36,201 nt of DNA, taken from Candidatus Azambacteria bacterium (GTDB lineage: Bacteria; Patescibacteriota; Minisyncoccia; UBA10092). Positions 1-7,257 of the stretch are shown here, piece after piece (positions within the stretch are counted from its first letter, which is position 1; each line of letters opens with the position of its first letter). The stretch is taken from contig JAUSKX010000029.1 in NCBI GenBank assembly GCA_030646675.1, positions 1-36,201 of the forward strand, written 5' to 3'. The position numbers were made by a program, and so were the translations under genes. The notes under the pieces were generated by a model that was not told the origin of the DNA, searched no databases, and worked only from the letters and a program-made list of their open reading frames with translations.

Positions 1-105
1 CCCCACAAAAGCAATGCTACTATTTTCATTAATAGACATTTTCTTAAGATCAAATTTGCTTCCGTAGCTGACTTCAAATAATTGACTGAGTGGGACAAGA
101 TTCAT
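1..105 (-). CDS. Specificity subunit of a restriction-modification system, N-terminal fragment
   Basis: Only the first 35 codons are inside the window; the gene runs off the left edge with no stop. The translation starts MNLVPLSQLFEVSYGSKF and continues through an Asn-rich stretch to Ile-Ala-Phe-Val-Gly. This matches the usual opening of an HsdS-type target recognition domain: a polar helix, then an F-x-V-x-x-G turn, then a strand ending in F-V-(S/G). The ATG lies 3 bases after the stop of the nuclease-methyltransferase gene, so the two are almost certainly co-transcribed and translationally coupled. Known role of the family (not visible here): it recognises the DNA target and docks the methylase. 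Identification rests on few residues plus strong context. Confidence 0.7.
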   Translation of the reverse strand, partial: MNLVPLSQLFEVSYGSKFDLKKMSINENSSIAFVG

Positions 106-108
106 AAT

Positions 109-1944
109 TTATTTATCATTAAGCAATTTAAACATAAAGTATTTTTTCACTTCCTCCTCAAAACCTTTTTCTGTAAGTGATTCATAGTCGGTTTCAAGAT
201 ATGCCTCTGCACACCATTCATCATCTACGTCAACTTTTTTCCAAATGCTTTTACCAGCAATCTCTTTACGATGAAACATATCAAGCCATTCCTTGTGAAT
301 ATTTTGCCATCTTTCTGTTGGTATTCTTCCCTCTACTCTGTCTTTTTTAAATCCATCGTCTTTCCAATAGCCAAACCAACTTTCGTGATGTGGGTCGCTA
401 TTATGCGGGACATGAGCGGTAAAAACCATAATACAAGCAACGACACCGATTGGATAAAACAAATCATTAGGCATGCTCATTACCGCTTCAAGTCGATGTT
501 CTTTTAAAAGTTGTTCTCGCAACGGATGCGGCGCGATTGCTAAGCCCATCGGCACAATCACAATGCCAGTAGCGTTTTTTTGAAGCGCATTAAGTAAAGT
601 TATTACAAAATTCCACTCGTGCAAATTCTCGCCTTCTTGTGAGTATGGCGGATTGATAAAACCAATACTGGCTTGATTTTTTATTTGGTTAAAAATTTCC
701 TCGTCAAAACACGAACCTTGATAAAGATTGGTTTTACCATCGCCTCGTAAAATCATATTGGAAACCGCAAGCGCAAACATTGACGGTTCTTGTTCAATGC
801 CAATGAGAGATTTTTCCAAAATCTTCTTCCTTTCTTCCTCGCTTACTCCCTCCGTCATCTTTTTCATCGCCGAAATAAGAAAACCGCCTGTCCCGCAACA
901 GGTATCTAAAACCTTATCGTTTTTATCCAATTTTGCTAATTCAACAAATAATTCTGTTATATGTTTTGGCGTTAAAACAATGCCCAGACCTTGCGCGTCT
1001 CCGCCAGTATATCGAATAAACTCTCCATAAAAATTACCGATTATATCAAAATCGAAACGGTCATGTGTAAAAGGTTTCATTTCCGAATCTATTTCGCGAA
1101 CGATATGTTCTAATGGCGACTCGTTTTTCTTTTTGTCAATTTTCTGTAATTCGGGGTGATATTCAATAAAACTAAAGGCATTTATAATCGCTCGTTTTTT
1201 CTCATCCTGATTTACTCCAAGCGTTGTTCGGCTAATTTCATCTTTAATCGCTTGAAACGTTTTTTGAGCAAGTTCCGAACCAATATATTTCGGATATGCG
1301 ACCTTAAACCCTTTTTCCATAAGCGCGATAAGAACCCCGCTCACAAGCAATGGCATTTGCGCCACGGTAATTTTTGCGTAATCTCGCAAATAGTTATGTA
1401 AATCTCGAGAGAAGCGACTTAAATCTTTTTTTCTGGTATTGGCAAGGTTTTCATCATAAGTGGCAAAACGAATATAATCTTGCCAAGAAATAATATCGGT
1501 TACCGGAACCTTTTTTGTATCAGCAAGGATTGAATGTGAGCCAGAACCTTTAGGAAAAAGAAATGTGCTAATTTTTAATTCCTCATTCGTTTGTCCACTT
1601 ACTGCAATCGCGATTATATTGTATTCTTGTGATAATTTTGAGGCGTATAAAAGAACACCATCAACAGCGAAACTGGCATATTGGTCTTGGTTTGGCGACT
1701 CGTGAAATTTAGCGTCCGCCTTGCATTCAATAATAAGTAAAAATTCTTTGTCTTCTTTTTTGGAAACCAGAAACTCCGGCTTGCCAATTCCATCACCAGA
1801 TTTACTCGCGCTTTTTAGTAATTTTTCAATAAGCGGATTTTCGCTTTTCTGTTCTTCAATCAAAAAACCATTTTCAGTTGTAATTCCAACTGACCCTAAC
1901 TTTTTGCGAACGATATTCTCAGTTATTCGTTCATTTTTTGACAT
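109..1944 (-). CDS. Fused restriction nuclease and N6-adenine methyltransferase (BcgI-like)
   Basis: A 611-residue protein carrying two activities. The N-terminus looks like a PD-(D/E)XK nuclease domain of the HsdR-N kind: Pro56-Glu57, then the strand LLIIECKA with Glu73 and Lys75, giving the P-E-Xn-E-X-K pattern. A helical region precedes an N6-adenine methyltransferase domain with SAM-binding motif I at about 347-355 (DTCCGTGGF) and the catalytic NPPY at 431-434. A separate specificity gene follows 3 bases downstream. One polypeptide for cutting and methylating plus a separate specificity subunit is the architecture of BcgI-type (type IIB) enzymes; a classical type I HsdM would lack the nuclease domain and need a separate HsdR. 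No HsdR is visible. The ATG at 1944 sits 6 bases after a TATAAT box, so the mRNA may be leaderless. Whether the enzyme cuts on both sides of its site cannot be seen. Confidence 0.85.
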   Translation of the reverse strand: MSKNERITENIVRKKLGSVGITTENGFLIEEQKSENPLIEKLLKSASKSGDGIGKPEFLVSKKEDKEFLLIIECKADAKFHESPNQDQYASFAVDGVLLYASKLSQEYNIIAIAVSGQTNEELKISTFLFPKGSGSHSILADTKKVPVTDIISWQDYIRFATYDENLANTRKKDLSRFSRDLHNYLRDYAKITVAQMPLLVSGVLIALMEKGFKVAYPKYIGSELAQKTFQAIKDEISRTTLGVNQDEKKRAIINAFSFIEYHPELQKIDKKKNESPLEHIVREIDSEMKPFTHDRFDFDIIGNFYGEFIRYTGGDAQGLGIVLTPKHITELFVELAKLDKNDKVLDTCCGTGGFLISAMKKMTEGVSEEERKKILEKSLIGIEQEPSMFALAVSNMILRGDGKTNLYQGSCFDEEIFNQIKNQASIGFINPPYSQEGENLHEWNFVITLLNALQKNATGIVIVPMGLAIAPHPLREQLLKEHRLEAVMSMPNDLFYPIGVVACIMVFTAHVPHNSDPHHESWFGYWKDDGFKKDRVEGRIPTERWQNIHKEWLDMFHRKEIAGKSIWKKVDVDDEWCAEAYLETDYESLTEKGFEEEVKKYFMFKLLNDK

Positions 1945-1950
1945 AATGAT

Positions 1951-1981
1951 ATTATACCAACTATTTACTACTTTATGTAGT
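1951..1981 (-). promoter_or_regulatory. Promoter of the restriction-modification genes with a palindrome upstream of the -10
   Basis: On the minus strand TGGTATAAT (a TG-n extended -10 box) occupies 1951-1959 and ends 6 bases before the ATG. Just upstream, at 1967-1981, lies a perfect inverted repeat ACTAC-N5-GTAGT, placed where a -35 box or an operator would be. No good -35 hexamer is visible, which fits an extended -10 promoter. The palindrome could be an operator controlling the restriction genes; that is inference. Confidence 0.55.
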
Positions 1982-2071
1982 GCAAAACTCTTATTTCACT
2001 TTAGTTTAAGCTTGGTGTTATAGGCAGGATACTCGGGTTAATTACTCCAAATATACAGAAACTATAGGACT

Positions 2072-2725
2072 CTAAAGTCGTCCTTTACAAAAGGGTTCGC
2101 CAAAGGCTATAAATTTATAAAAACCGCTGAGCAACAACAAAATACCATACCATGTTGCTAATAAAAACATGAATATAAACAAGGAAACAAAAAACTCAGG
2201 TTTTAAATATAAATCGATAGATTTTTCTAAACTTACTCTTGCATTTTCAGAAATTTCCTCTTTCGTGTCTTCATAGTATCCCATGAAAGAATACTCAAAT
2301 TTATCTATTGAATTACTTGTTTCAAAATTATTTAAAATCTTTTTATTTTTACCTGAAGTTATTTCTTTATAGTTGCCATTTATATTTATTCTTATTGTTG
2401 TGTCTACATTTCTAGCATCCTCTGTTTTGGCCTTGATGTTATTTTTCAAGTATAAATTATATCTAAATAAATCTCCGGGTAGCTTTAATAATGAGCTTAG
2501 TTCTTTTTCTTTATCTTTTACGGCACTTATGCCGTCAGTAAATTTTTTCATATCATTATAAACTAGAAAGCAAGCATTTTGATCTTGTTTAGCCTTTACT
2601 AAATTAGTGATTTCTAAAGATGTGCGCGTAATATTTGGTATGAAATAAAAGGAAAAATAAAGAGTAAGTGCCAATGGTATTACTAATAAAATTAAGATTC
2701 TTAAAAAAAATTTGTTTATTAACAT
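2072..2725 (-). CDS. Unknown membrane protein with two transmembrane segments
   Basis: I do not recognise this 217-residue protein. I chose the ATG at 2725 (MLINKFFLRI) because a longer reading frame upstream runs through the structured repeat at 2745-2880 and would add a low-complexity charged leader unlike the rest. Visible features: a transmembrane helix at about residues 5-27, a polar extracytoplasmic-type middle of about 130 residues with many Lys, Asn and Glu, and a second hydrophobic helix near residues 175-200 (FFVSLFIFMFLLATWYGI). No catalytic motif is seen. Codon use is AT-rich compared with neighbours, and it lies beside a restriction system and a disturbed tRNA gene, so it may be part of an acquired segment. 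No clear Shine-Dalgarno sequence precedes the start. Confidence 0.55.
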   Translation of the reverse strand: MLINKFFLRILILLVIPLALTLYFSFYFIPNITRTSLEITNLVKAKQDQNACFLVYNDMKKFTDGISAVKDKEKELSSLLKLPGDLFRYNLYLKNNIKAKTEDARNVDTTIRININGNYKEITSGKNKKILNNFETSNSIDKFEYSFMGYYEDTKEEISENARVSLEKSIDLYLKPEFFVSLFIFMFLLATWYGILLLLSGFYKFIAFGEPFCKGRL

Positions 2726-2744
2726 ATAGTACGAAGTTAAAACT

Positions 2745-2880
2745 TGGCGGAGAGGGCGGGAGTCCTTTTCACCCGTCGCGAACCACCACTTCGTGGTTCC
2801 GGTTCGCTCCTCCTTCAAAGCCTGGGTTCCTCACCAAGCCACAACGTGGCTTGTTTCGGATACCCTTCGACTTCCGCCTT
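2745..2880 (-). repeat. Structured element ending in a second tRNA-Ser 3' end
   Basis: This non-coding stretch is rich in secondary structure. On the plus strand there is a hairpin at 2778-2807 (outer arms GCGAACC and GGTTCGC, inner arms CCAC and GTGG) and another at 2835-2853 (CAAGCCAC, AAC, GTGGCTTG). The end at 2745-2764, read on the minus strand, is GACTCCCGCCCTCTCCG followed by CCA: the T-arm and acceptor 3' half of a tRNA-Ser with discriminator G and encoded CCA. The two ends of the element also carry an imperfect inverted repeat, GGCGGGAGTC against GGCGGAAGTC. It looks like a mobile or dispersed non-coding repeat; no protein is supported in it. Confidence 0.6.
2748..2764 (-). repeat. 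Direct repeat copy 1 (displaced tRNA-Ser acceptor/T-arm 3' half)
   Basis: These 17 bases match 2928-2944 at 16 of 17 positions. The single difference is in the acceptor stem: this copy reads CCTCTCC, which pairs at all seven positions with the GGAGAGG 5' acceptor strand of the tRNA at 3006-3012, and it is followed by G and CCA. The copy inside the annotated tRNA reads CCACTCC and leaves one A-A mismatch. This is the pattern expected of attachment-site repeats flanking something inserted at a tRNA 3' end. Confidence 0.65.
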
Positions 2881-2886
2881 CAATAT

Positions 2887-2923
2887 AACACAAAACATTG
2901 CCAAAAAGGCAATGTTTTGTGTT
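2887..2923 (-). terminator. Perfect 16-bp hairpin after tRNA-Ser
   Basis: AACACAAAACATTGCC and GGCAATGTTTTGTGTT form a perfect 16-bp stem around a 5-base loop, beginning 4 bases after the mature tRNA 3' end. On the minus strand the 3' arm is rich in T (TGTTTTGTGTT) and is followed by ATATT, which would allow Rho-independent termination or 3' processing of the tRNA precursor. The stem is unusually long and AT-rich for a terminator, so it could also be part of the adjacent element. Confidence 0.6.
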
Positions 2924-2927
2924 AAAG

Positions 2928-3012
2928 CGGAGTGGGCGGGAGTCGAACCCGCGATACCTTTCGGTATACCCGCTTTCCAAGCGAGCGCACTAGGCCACTA
3001 TGCGACCTCTCC
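2928..3012 (-). tRNA. tRNA-Ser (anticodon GGA)
   Basis: The minus strand folds as a class II tRNA: acceptor 5' strand GGAGAGG, D-arm GCAT/GTGC, anticodon stem CTCGC/GCGGG closing the loop TTGGAAA (anticodon GGA, reading UCC and UCU), a variable arm with the stem TACC-GAAA-GGTA, and T-arm GCGGG-TTCGACT-CCCGC. The long variable arm and discriminator G fit serine. One A-A mismatch is present in the acceptor stem (GGAGAGG against CCACTCC), and no CCA is encoded; AAG occupies that position on the plus strand. A TATAAT sequence at 3034-3039, overlapping the stop of the GGDEF gene, is the likely -10 box. A better-matching 3' half with CCA lies 180 bases downstream. Confidence 0.92.
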
Positions 3013-3034
3013 ATATTATGGGCGAACCCTCCAA

Positions 3035-3601
3035 TTATAAATCCGATGCTTTGACGATTTTATTTTTGCCCGTTTGCTTGGCTTTGTAAAGCGCCTCGTC
3101 GGCTTTCTTAAATAAGCTGTCAAAATCCCCTCCTTCGGTAAAGCTGGCCACGCCTCCGCTAACTGTGACTTTTGTTTTTTCCTCTATTTTCTTTCTGATA
3201 TCGTCGAAAATTTCAAAAGCATGATTCTCGTCGGACCCAACCAATCCCACGATAATTTCTTCTCCTCCCCAGCGCGCCACTATATCGATTCCGCGCACTT
3301 TTTCTTTGATGATTTTACTGGCCTGTTTCAAAATTTCATCCCCCGCCTGATGGCCGTAAGTATCGTTAATTTTCTTAAAATTATCAATATCAAAAATTCC
3401 CAGGCTCAAACTTTTGATAAGAAAATTTTCCCGGCGCGACGGGTTTTCCAAATAACCTTTAACTTCGTCAATAAATTTCGCCGACTCCTCCTTAAAACCA
3501 TGGCGATTGTAAAGAGTTGTTAGTTCGTCCTGATAGGCCAGCCCTTTTAGCCGTGATACCTCTTCTTCCAGTTCTTTAATTCTTTTTTGTTCTTCGGTCA
3601 T
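3035..3601 (-). CDS. Stand-alone GGDEF diguanylate cyclase
   Basis: A 188-residue protein made almost entirely of one GGDEF domain, which condenses two GTP into cyclic di-GMP. Visible: an N-terminal coiled coil (residues 1-20), DELTTLYNR at about 25-33, the metal-binding FDIDNFKKIND segment at 70-80, an RxxD inhibitory site (RGID, 103-106) five residues before the active-site loop GGEEI (112-116), and the late motif ADEALYKAKQTGKN. The loop ends in Ile rather than the usual Phe, a conservative change compatible with activity. There is no sensor or membrane domain; the coiled coil could mediate dimerisation or partner binding. It follows htpX by 9 bases, so lemA, htpX and this gene probably form one operon. 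No EAL, HD-GYP or PilZ protein is visible nearby. Confidence 0.9.
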   Translation of the reverse strand: MTEEQKRIKELEEEVSRLKGLAYQDELTTLYNRHGFKEESAKFIDEVKGYLENPSRRENFLIKSLSLGIFDIDNFKKINDTYGHQAGDEILKQASKIIKEKVRGIDIVARWGGEEIIVGLVGSDENHAFEIFDDIRKKIEEKTKVTVSGGVASFTEGGDFDSLFKKADEALYKAKQTGKNKIVKASDL

Positions 3602-3610
3602 ATAAATATA

Positions 3611-4519
3611 TTACACCGGCATTTCCCGCAAACGCTTAATTCTTTCTTCAATCGGCGGATGAGTCATAAAAAGTTTGCGCAGCCAAGAAGCTTTTTTCTG
3701 GCCTTTGAACGGGTCGTCCAACCATAAATGAGCCGTGGTATTATTGGCAACGCGCATAGGAGTTGCGTCTCCGGAAATTTTTTGCAAAGCCGAAGCCAGC
3801 CCTTCAGGATAACGTGTAAGTAAAGCGCCGGAAGCATCGGCCAAAAATTCTCTCTTGCGTGAAATCGCCAGTTGAATCAGCATAGCGCTGATTGGCGCTA
3901 AAATTGATAAAACTATGCCTGCAATCATTAAAATCGCTCCGGCCTGGCCATTTTCTCTGTCATCGCGCCTTCCCATGCCGCCCCAAAAAGCCGACCTTAA
4001 AAATATGTCCGAAACAATTGAAACAAAACCGACAAGAACGACTATAACCGTTGAAAGCAATATATCGCGGTTGCCGACATGCGACAATTCATGCGCCAAA
4101 ACCCCTTCAAGTTCGCTCCGGTCCAGTTTTTCAAGCAATCCTTCGGTTACGGCAACTACGGCGTGTTTTGGGTCCCTGCCAGTCGCAAAAGCATTCGGCT
4201 GCCGTTCTCGGATTAAATAAATTCTGGGCATCGGCAATCCTGCGGTAATGCTTAAATTTTCAACTATGTGATAAAGTTCGGGGGCGCTATTGTGTTCGAT
4301 TGGAACCGCGCGCGCCATTTTCAAAACTATTTTATCCGAATACCAATACGCCGCGACATTCATCAGCACGCTGAAAATAACCGCGAAATATAAAATCGAC
4401 GGGTCTCCGTAAATCCTTGAAAAGGCCCAACCGATACCGATAACGACAATAAGAAATGCCGTAAAAAGCAACCAGGTCCGCCTGATATTGGCCGACTGTT
4501 GGGTATAAAGCGTCGGCAT
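3611..4519 (-). CDS. htpX: HtpX-like membrane zinc metalloprotease (M48)
   Basis: A 302-residue integral membrane protease of family M48. It has two N-terminal transmembrane helices (about 17-34 and 42-58), the zinc motif HELSH at 143-147, two further hydrophobic segments (about 155-175 and 195-220), and the third ligand Glu224 in RKREFLADASGA. Length and layout match HtpX, which degrades misfolded membrane proteins under envelope stress. The start follows the LemA stop by 5 bases. LemA and HtpX are frequently neighbours in bacteria, which supports a joint envelope-quality role. All catalytic residues are present. Confidence 0.93.
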   Translation of the reverse strand: MPTLYTQQSANIRRTWLLFTAFLIVVIGIGWAFSRIYGDPSILYFAVIFSVLMNVAAYWYSDKIVLKMARAVPIEHNSAPELYHIVENLSITAGLPMPRIYLIRERQPNAFATGRDPKHAVVAVTEGLLEKLDRSELEGVLAHELSHVGNRDILLSTVIVVLVGFVSIVSDIFLRSAFWGGMGRRDDRENGQAGAILMIAGIVLSILAPISAMLIQLAISRKREFLADASGALLTRYPEGLASALQKISGDATPMRVANNTTAHLWLDDPFKGQKKASWLRKLFMTHPPIEERIKRLREMPV

Positions 4520-4524
4520 ATTAT

Positions 4525-5079
4525 TTAGAATTTAACCGCTACCGGGTCTCTTTCCGCCGCATCGTCCAGTCCAAAAAATTCTTCTTTTTTGAATCCAAAT
4601 GTTCCAGCGACTAAATTGGACGGAAAAGTGTCAATTTTAGTATTGTATTCCAAAACGTTGCCGTTATAAAACCTTCTTGCCGCCTGAATTTTGTTTTCCG
4701 TGTCCGCCAGTTCTCTTTGTAATTCCAAAAAATTAGCATTGGCTTTTAAGTCCGGATAATTTTCGGAAACCGCGAAAAGCGTTTTCAAAGTGCCGGACAA
4801 AGCGTTTTCTGCTTCAAGTTTTTCATCTTTGCTTTTGGCGCCCATCGCTTGGGTTCGCGCTTCCGTAACTTTTTCAAAAACATTTCTTTCATGCTCCATA
4901 TAGCCCTTTACAGTTTCAACCAAATTCGGAATCAGGTCGTACCTTCTTTTGAGTTGAACGTCGATATCCGACCATGCTTCTTTGACCCTCGTTCTCAATA
5001 CAATAAATCGATTGTAAGCGAAAATAAGCCACAAAACAACTGCGGCGATAACGCCTAATAATATATATAAAATATTCAT
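4525..5079 (-). CDS. lemA: LemA family protein
   Basis: A 184-residue LemA protein: a single N-terminal transmembrane helix (residues about 3-21), a short linker, then a long helical domain containing the family hallmark RRYDLIPNLVETVKGYMEHE and the later FYNGNVLEYNTKIDTFPSNLVA segment. LemA has an extracytoplasmic-facing N-terminus and a cytoplasmic four-helix bundle in known members; its biochemical role is unclear, but it commonly accompanies membrane proteases. It is the first gene of the lemA-htpX-GGDEF group, read from the promoter at 5106-5133. There is no Shine-Dalgarno sequence in the leader of about 20 bases. Confidence 0.92.
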   Translation of the reverse strand: MNILYILLGVIAAVVLWLIFAYNRFIVLRTRVKEAWSDIDVQLKRRYDLIPNLVETVKGYMEHERNVFEKVTEARTQAMGAKSKDEKLEAENALSGTLKTLFAVSENYPDLKANANFLELQRELADTENKIQAARRFYNGNVLEYNTKIDTFPSNLVAGTFGFKKEEFFGLDDAAERDPVAVKF

Positions 5080-5105
5080 ATTTTTCTTATTATTTTAATT
5101 TTTCT

Positions 5106-5133
5106 ATTATACCACGGCGTCCTCCAATTTCAA
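5106..5133 (-). promoter_or_regulatory. Promoter for lemA-htpX
   Basis: On the minus strand TTGAAA (5128-5133), a 16-base spacer ending in TGG, and a consensus TATAAT (5106-5111). The -10 box overlaps the TAA stop of smc, so this promoter uncouples the envelope genes from the smc operon. The same TGGTATAATA string occurs ahead of the restriction genes at 1950-1959. Confidence 0.7.
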
Positions 5134-7254
5134 GGAGAATAATTTGGAAACGCCATCGTCACCCATGGTAACGCCGTAGAGAACATTGGCAATTTCCATT
5201 GTTGAACGATTGTGAGTTATTAGGACAAATTGGGTTTTTTCCGCCAAATCTTTCAAAACTTTAGCAAACTGCGCCGCGTTGGCTTCGTCCAACGCGGCGT
5301 CAATTTCGTCCAAAACCAAAAACGGCGGACGGCTGACAGAAACGATGGCAAACAAAAGAGCGATGGAAATAAGCGCCCGTTCGCCGCCCGAAAGGGCGGC
5401 AAGGTCGCGGATGCGTTTGCGCGGCACATTAACGTTTATGGTTACACCCGATTCGTTTTCCAATTTCGCGGAACCGCCGCCGAACATCAGTTTGAAATAA
5501 TGCTCGAATTCATCATTTATTTTCGCCAATCCCATTTTGAAATCGCTATTGATTCTGCCCGTCAAATTTTCTATCAAACTTTTTAGCGAACCTACAGCGC
5601 TTGTTAAATCGGAAAATTCTGTTGTTAAAAATACGTGACGCTTATCGGTCTCTTCATACTCGCGCATTATTTCTTCATCAAATCCTCCAATTTCGGCAAT
5701 TTCTCTTCTTAATTTTATAATTTTATTTTCCAGCCCGGATAAATATTCGGTTTCCGGTAAAACAAATTTTGTGTCGGCAGTGGCAAAAGTAGCCGTTAAT
5801 TCTTCGTAATCTTTCCCCGAACCCCATAATTCCGATTTCAAGTCCGCTTCTTTCAATTTGATTTTTTCTTCTTCCAGATTAAATCTTTGCGCCGCCTCCT
5901 GCGCCAGCATATATTCGCGCCGCGCCATTTCCAAATCTTTTTGAAAAACCGAATATTTGCCCCTCCATTCCATTTCTTCCGAACGAATTTTTGAAAGCGC
6001 TTTTTTGTTCTGATTTATTTGCTCGTCTATTCTGGCAAATTTCAATTTAAAATTTTCTTTGTCTTTTTCATACGGGCTTTCGTTTTTTTCTTCAATGTCC
6101 GCCAAATCAACAAGCGAAAGTATTTTTGAAATATCGTTCTTCTCCAGGCAGTCGCTGACGGTTCCGATTTCGCCGGCAAGATTTTTAATGGTTTCTTTAA
6201 TAGCAACTGCGTCGGCCAGTTGCGAAACGGCATCAAGACGTTTCGCCCAATATTTTATTTTAATCGCCAAGACCGCTTCAAGCGTTTTTATGTTTTTGGC
6301 ATTATTTCTTTTTGCCGATTCAATAATGCCCTCAATGCGGCCAAGCTCTCTTGTAATGTCATGCCGTTCGGTATTTAGTTTTTCCAGACTGGTTTCAAAC
6401 TGGCCATTTTTTTCTCCGGCTTTGGAAAATTTTGTTATTTGTTCTTCAAAAAGTTTTTCGTTTGTTTCAAAATTTTCTTTCGCCGTTGTTATTCTAGCGT
6501 CGACTTCTTCCCGCGCTTTTTGATTGTCGTTTCTTTGAGAATATATTTCCCGGATTTTTATTTTGAAAAATTCATTTTCCAAATTATTCAAATCAGTGAC
6601 CAAAATTTCTCTTTTTTGAAATTTCTCAACTTGGCGTTTTAGCGAACGCAGGCGCGGAGATATTTCATTTATCAAATTGGCGGTTTGTTCTAAATTCGCT
6701 CCGGTTTCCGACAATTTGGATTCGGCTTCGGATTTTTTAAGCTGAAATTCGCGGAGGCCGAGAGCTTCTTCCAAAATCCCCTGCCTTTCCGCGGGATCGG
6801 CTTTTAAAATTTCATCGGCCGAACCTTGGTTTACAATTGAGTTCCCCCTAAGCCCCAATTTTGAACGCGCCAGAAGCTCGGTTATATCTTTGAGCCGCAC
6901 CTGGCTGTCATTTAAATAATATTCGTTGGCGCCATCGCGATAAACCTTGCGGCCTATAACAACCTCATCAAAATCAACGGGGAAAAAACCGTCACGATTA
7001 TCAAAATGCAAACTGACGCTGGCCTTGCCCTGGGACGGCTTTGCCGCCGAACCGGCCCAAATTAAATCGGCGCCCGATTTGGAACGTAAATTTTTAAATC
7101 CTTGTTCGCCCAAAACCCAGCGCACAGAATCGACAACATTGGATTTGCCGGAACCGTTAGGCCCGACAATGGCGCTTACGGCGGTCGGAAATTCCAGCGC
7201 CGTTTTGTGGGCGAATGATTTGAATCCCGATCTGTCTAATTTCTTAAGCCGCAT
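5107..7254 (-). CDS. smc: Short SMC-type chromosome segregation ATPase
   Basis: An SMC-family ATPase with intact head halves. N-terminal head: FKSF at 11-14 and Walker A GPNGSGKSN at 31-39. C-terminal head: ABC signature LSGGE from 621, Walker B FLVLDEID at about 645-652, and D-loop/H-loop region ending FVLITHN. The middle, about residues 165-590, is charged and largely coiled coil. At 715 residues it is far shorter than the usual bacterial SMC of about 1150-1190, and I cannot find the conserved glycine-rich hinge domain in the centre; only a short stretch with less coiled-coil character near 320-390 interrupts the helices. It follows rnc by 3 bases, an arrangement also common in Firmicutes. 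No ScpA or ScpB is in the window. SMC-like identity is certain; whether it does canonical condensin work is not. Confidence 0.88.
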   Translation of the reverse strand: MRLKKLDRSGFKSFAHKTALEFPTAVSAIVGPNGSGKSNVVDSVRWVLGEQGFKNLRSKSGADLIWAGSAAKPSQGKASVSLHFDNRDGFFPVDFDEVVIGRKVYRDGANEYYLNDSQVRLKDITELLARSKLGLRGNSIVNQGSADEILKADPAERQGILEEALGLREFQLKKSEAESKLSETGANLEQTANLINEISPRLRSLKRQVEKFQKREILVTDLNNLENEFFKIKIREIYSQRNDNQKAREEVDARITTAKENFETNEKLFEEQITKFSKAGEKNGQFETSLEKLNTERHDITRELGRIEGIIESAKRNNAKNIKTLEAVLAIKIKYWAKRLDAVSQLADAVAIKETIKNLAGEIGTVSDCLEKNDISKILSLVDLADIEEKNESPYEKDKENFKLKFARIDEQINQNKKALSKIRSEEMEWRGKYSVFQKDLEMARREYMLAQEAAQRFNLEEEKIKLKEADLKSELWGSGKDYEELTATFATADTKFVLPETEYLSGLENKIIKLRREIAEIGGFDEEIMREYEETDKRHVFLTTEFSDLTSAVGSLKSLIENLTGRINSDFKMGLAKINDEFEHYFKLMFGGGSAKLENESGVTINVNVPRKRIRDLAALSGGERALISIALLFAIVSVSRPPFLVLDEIDAALDEANAAQFAKVLKDLAEKTQFVLITHNRSTMEIANVLYGVTMGDDGVSKLFSLKLEDAVV

Positions 7255-7257
7255 TCT

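Noticed and set aside
2726-2818. N-terminal extension of the membrane protein at 2072-2725 (adds about 30 residues)
   Set aside because: The extension is read through the structured element with the tRNA 3' end copy, shows no protein-like conservation and precedes a good start with a membrane helix at 2725.
2744-3040. Plus-strand reading frames across the tRNA and element
   Set aside because: They run antisense through a clear tRNA-Ser and hairpins; the frames are open by chance of GC-rich structure.
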